NCBI GenBank assembly: GCA_023402915.1
Contig: JAEYFO010000234.1
Location: forward strand, 1 to 6,257
DNA: 6,257 nucleotides
Direction of reading: 5' to 3'
From: Bacillota bacterium
Lineage (GTDB): Bacteria > Bacillota > Clostridia > Christensenellales > CALWSW01
The notes under the pieces were generated by a model, which was not told the origin of the DNA, did no database searches, and saw only the letters and a list, made by a program, of their open reading frames with translations. The position numbers and the translations under genes are program-made. Shown piece after piece: positions 5,583 through 6,257 of this stretch. How positions within the stretch are numbered: the first letter of the stretch is position 1; the number at the start of each line of letters is the position of its first letter.

Positions 5583-6257
5583 AACCGATGGCGCGCGGTA
5601 TATCTCGCACCTGGATCTGCAGCGGGCCATGCAGCGGGCGCTGCGCCGCGCCCATCTTCCCGTGCGCTATACCGGCGGCTTCAACCCCCATCAGGTGCTT
5701 TCCTTCGCCACGGCGTTGAGCCTTGGCATGACCAGCTGCGCCGAAGTCATGGACGTGGCCATGGCGGAACCCATCGAAGAAAGTGAATTCTGCGCCCGCA
5801 TGAAGGATCAGCTGCCGCCCAGCCTTGCGCTGGTGGAAGCCCACAGCGTCGAGGACAAGTATCCTTCCCTGACGAGCGTGCTCGCCGCGGCAGATTACCG
5901 GGTGTTTCTCAAGCTGAACGCGCCCTTTTCCAAAGACGCGCTGACGGAACGGTTCGACCGGCTTTTTTCGGAACCGCTCCTCGCCGTCAAAAAGACAAAG
6001 GCCGGCCCGAAGGAGATCGACCTTCGTCCCATGGTGCTGGCTTTGCAGGTGGAAAGCGCAAAAGTCTCCGGCGAAACGGCTGACGTGACGCTGTTTCTGC
6101 GCTGCGAATGCACCTCTGCCGGGGCGCTCAACCCCGATCTGCTCCTTGGCCGCCTGCTCGAGGGGCTGAACGCCTCGGGCGATTACGACGTGGAGCGCAT
6201 CGCGCTCTGGGCGGATCAGGCGGGTACGGTCCCGCTTTGGGGCGCGAAGAAGGGAGC
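5557..6257 (+). CDS. TIGR03936/DUF2344 radical-SAM-linked protein, 3' end missing
   Basis: An open frame runs from ATG 5557 to the window edge (233 residues, no stop seen). The family is usually only a little longer than this, so most of the protein is present. The N-terminus carries the family hallmark: FHKTDGARYISHLDLQRAMQ with SHLD at 17-20, then RALRRAHLPVRYTGGFNPHQ with GFNPH at 41-45, and FATALSLGMTS. A later conserved-looking block is KKTKAGPKEIDLRP (145-158). No enzyme motif, signal peptide or membrane segment is visible, so it should be cytoplasmic. It is regularly encoded beside TIGR03960 radical SAM proteins and is sometimes fused to them, which suggests that it acts as a partner or substrate-presenting subunit; its biochemical role is not known to me. 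The start overlaps the radical SAM gene by 26 nt in the +1 frame. In related genomes a ribonuclease G-type gene and rplU commonly follow, and these would lie beyond the window. Confidence 0.9.
   Translation, partial: MRIIAVFHKTDGARYISHLDLQRAMQRALRRAHLPVRYTGGFNPHQVLSFATALSLGMTSCAEVMDVAMAEPIEESEFCARMKDQLPPSLALVEAHSVEDKYPSLTSVLAAADYRVFLKLNAPFSKDALTERFDRLFSEPLLAVKKTKAGPKEIDLRPMVLALQVESAKVSGETADVTLFLRCECTSAGALNPDLLLGRLLEGLNASGDYDVERIALWADQAGTVPLWGAKKG

Noticed and set aside
1..6257. Possible mobile element, phage, toxin-antitoxin, CRISPR or defence genes
   Set aside because: No transposase, integrase, repeat array or terminal inverted repeat is seen; gene order and uniform codon use fit a stable core chromosomal region.

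Overview
The window looks like a chromosomal core locus from a GC-rich, endospore-lineage member of the Firmicutes (Clostridia-like, possibly an uncultured gut order; the exact taxon cannot be read from this sequence). The reasons are the gene order rodA - spoIVFA-like - spoIVFB-like - radical SAM protein (TIGR03960 type) - DUF2344/TIGR03936 protein, strong AGGAGG-type ribosome binding sites, and codon use that almost avoids TTA, CTA and TCA. All genes are on the + strand and tightly spaced, and no mobile element, CRISPR array, tRNA or rRNA is visible.

Layout: (1) 1-833, the 3' part of a periplasmic-binding-protein-type (type 1, sugar-binding-like) gene. (2) 838-2013, a SEDS peptidoglycan glycosyltransferase (RodA/FtsW/SpoVE family), 4 nt after the first gene. 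(3) 2014-2117, an AT-richer gap with a possible sporulation-type promoter and a strong RBS. (4) 2118-2783, a small single-pass membrane protein with a degenerate M23/LytM domain (SpoIVFA-like). (5) 2787-3629, an M50 site-2 intramembrane metalloprotease with a C-terminal CBS-like region (SpoIVFB-like), 3 nt downstream. (6) 3630-3734, a gap with the second copy of a 20-bp tandem duplication, a weak hairpin and a strong RBS. (7) 3735-5582, a 615-residue radical SAM protein of the TIGR03960 type. (8) 5557 to the window end, a TIGR03936/DUF2344 protein overlapping the previous gene by 26 nt and cut by the window edge.

The genes fall into three functional blocks. RodA polymerises glycan strands for the cell wall. 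The SpoIVFA/SpoIVFB pair is the membrane-embedded protease module that, in Bacillus, processes pro-sigma-K during sporulation. The radical SAM/DUF2344 pair has no firmly established function; in many Clostridia it lies just upstream of a ribonuclease G-type gene and rplU/rpmA, so an RNA- or ribosome-related role is a reasonable inference. Nothing here is a wholly new system. The least understood part is the radical SAM/DUF2344 pair, whose radical SAM member carries an unusual N-terminal cysteine group and a C-terminal cysteine cluster.
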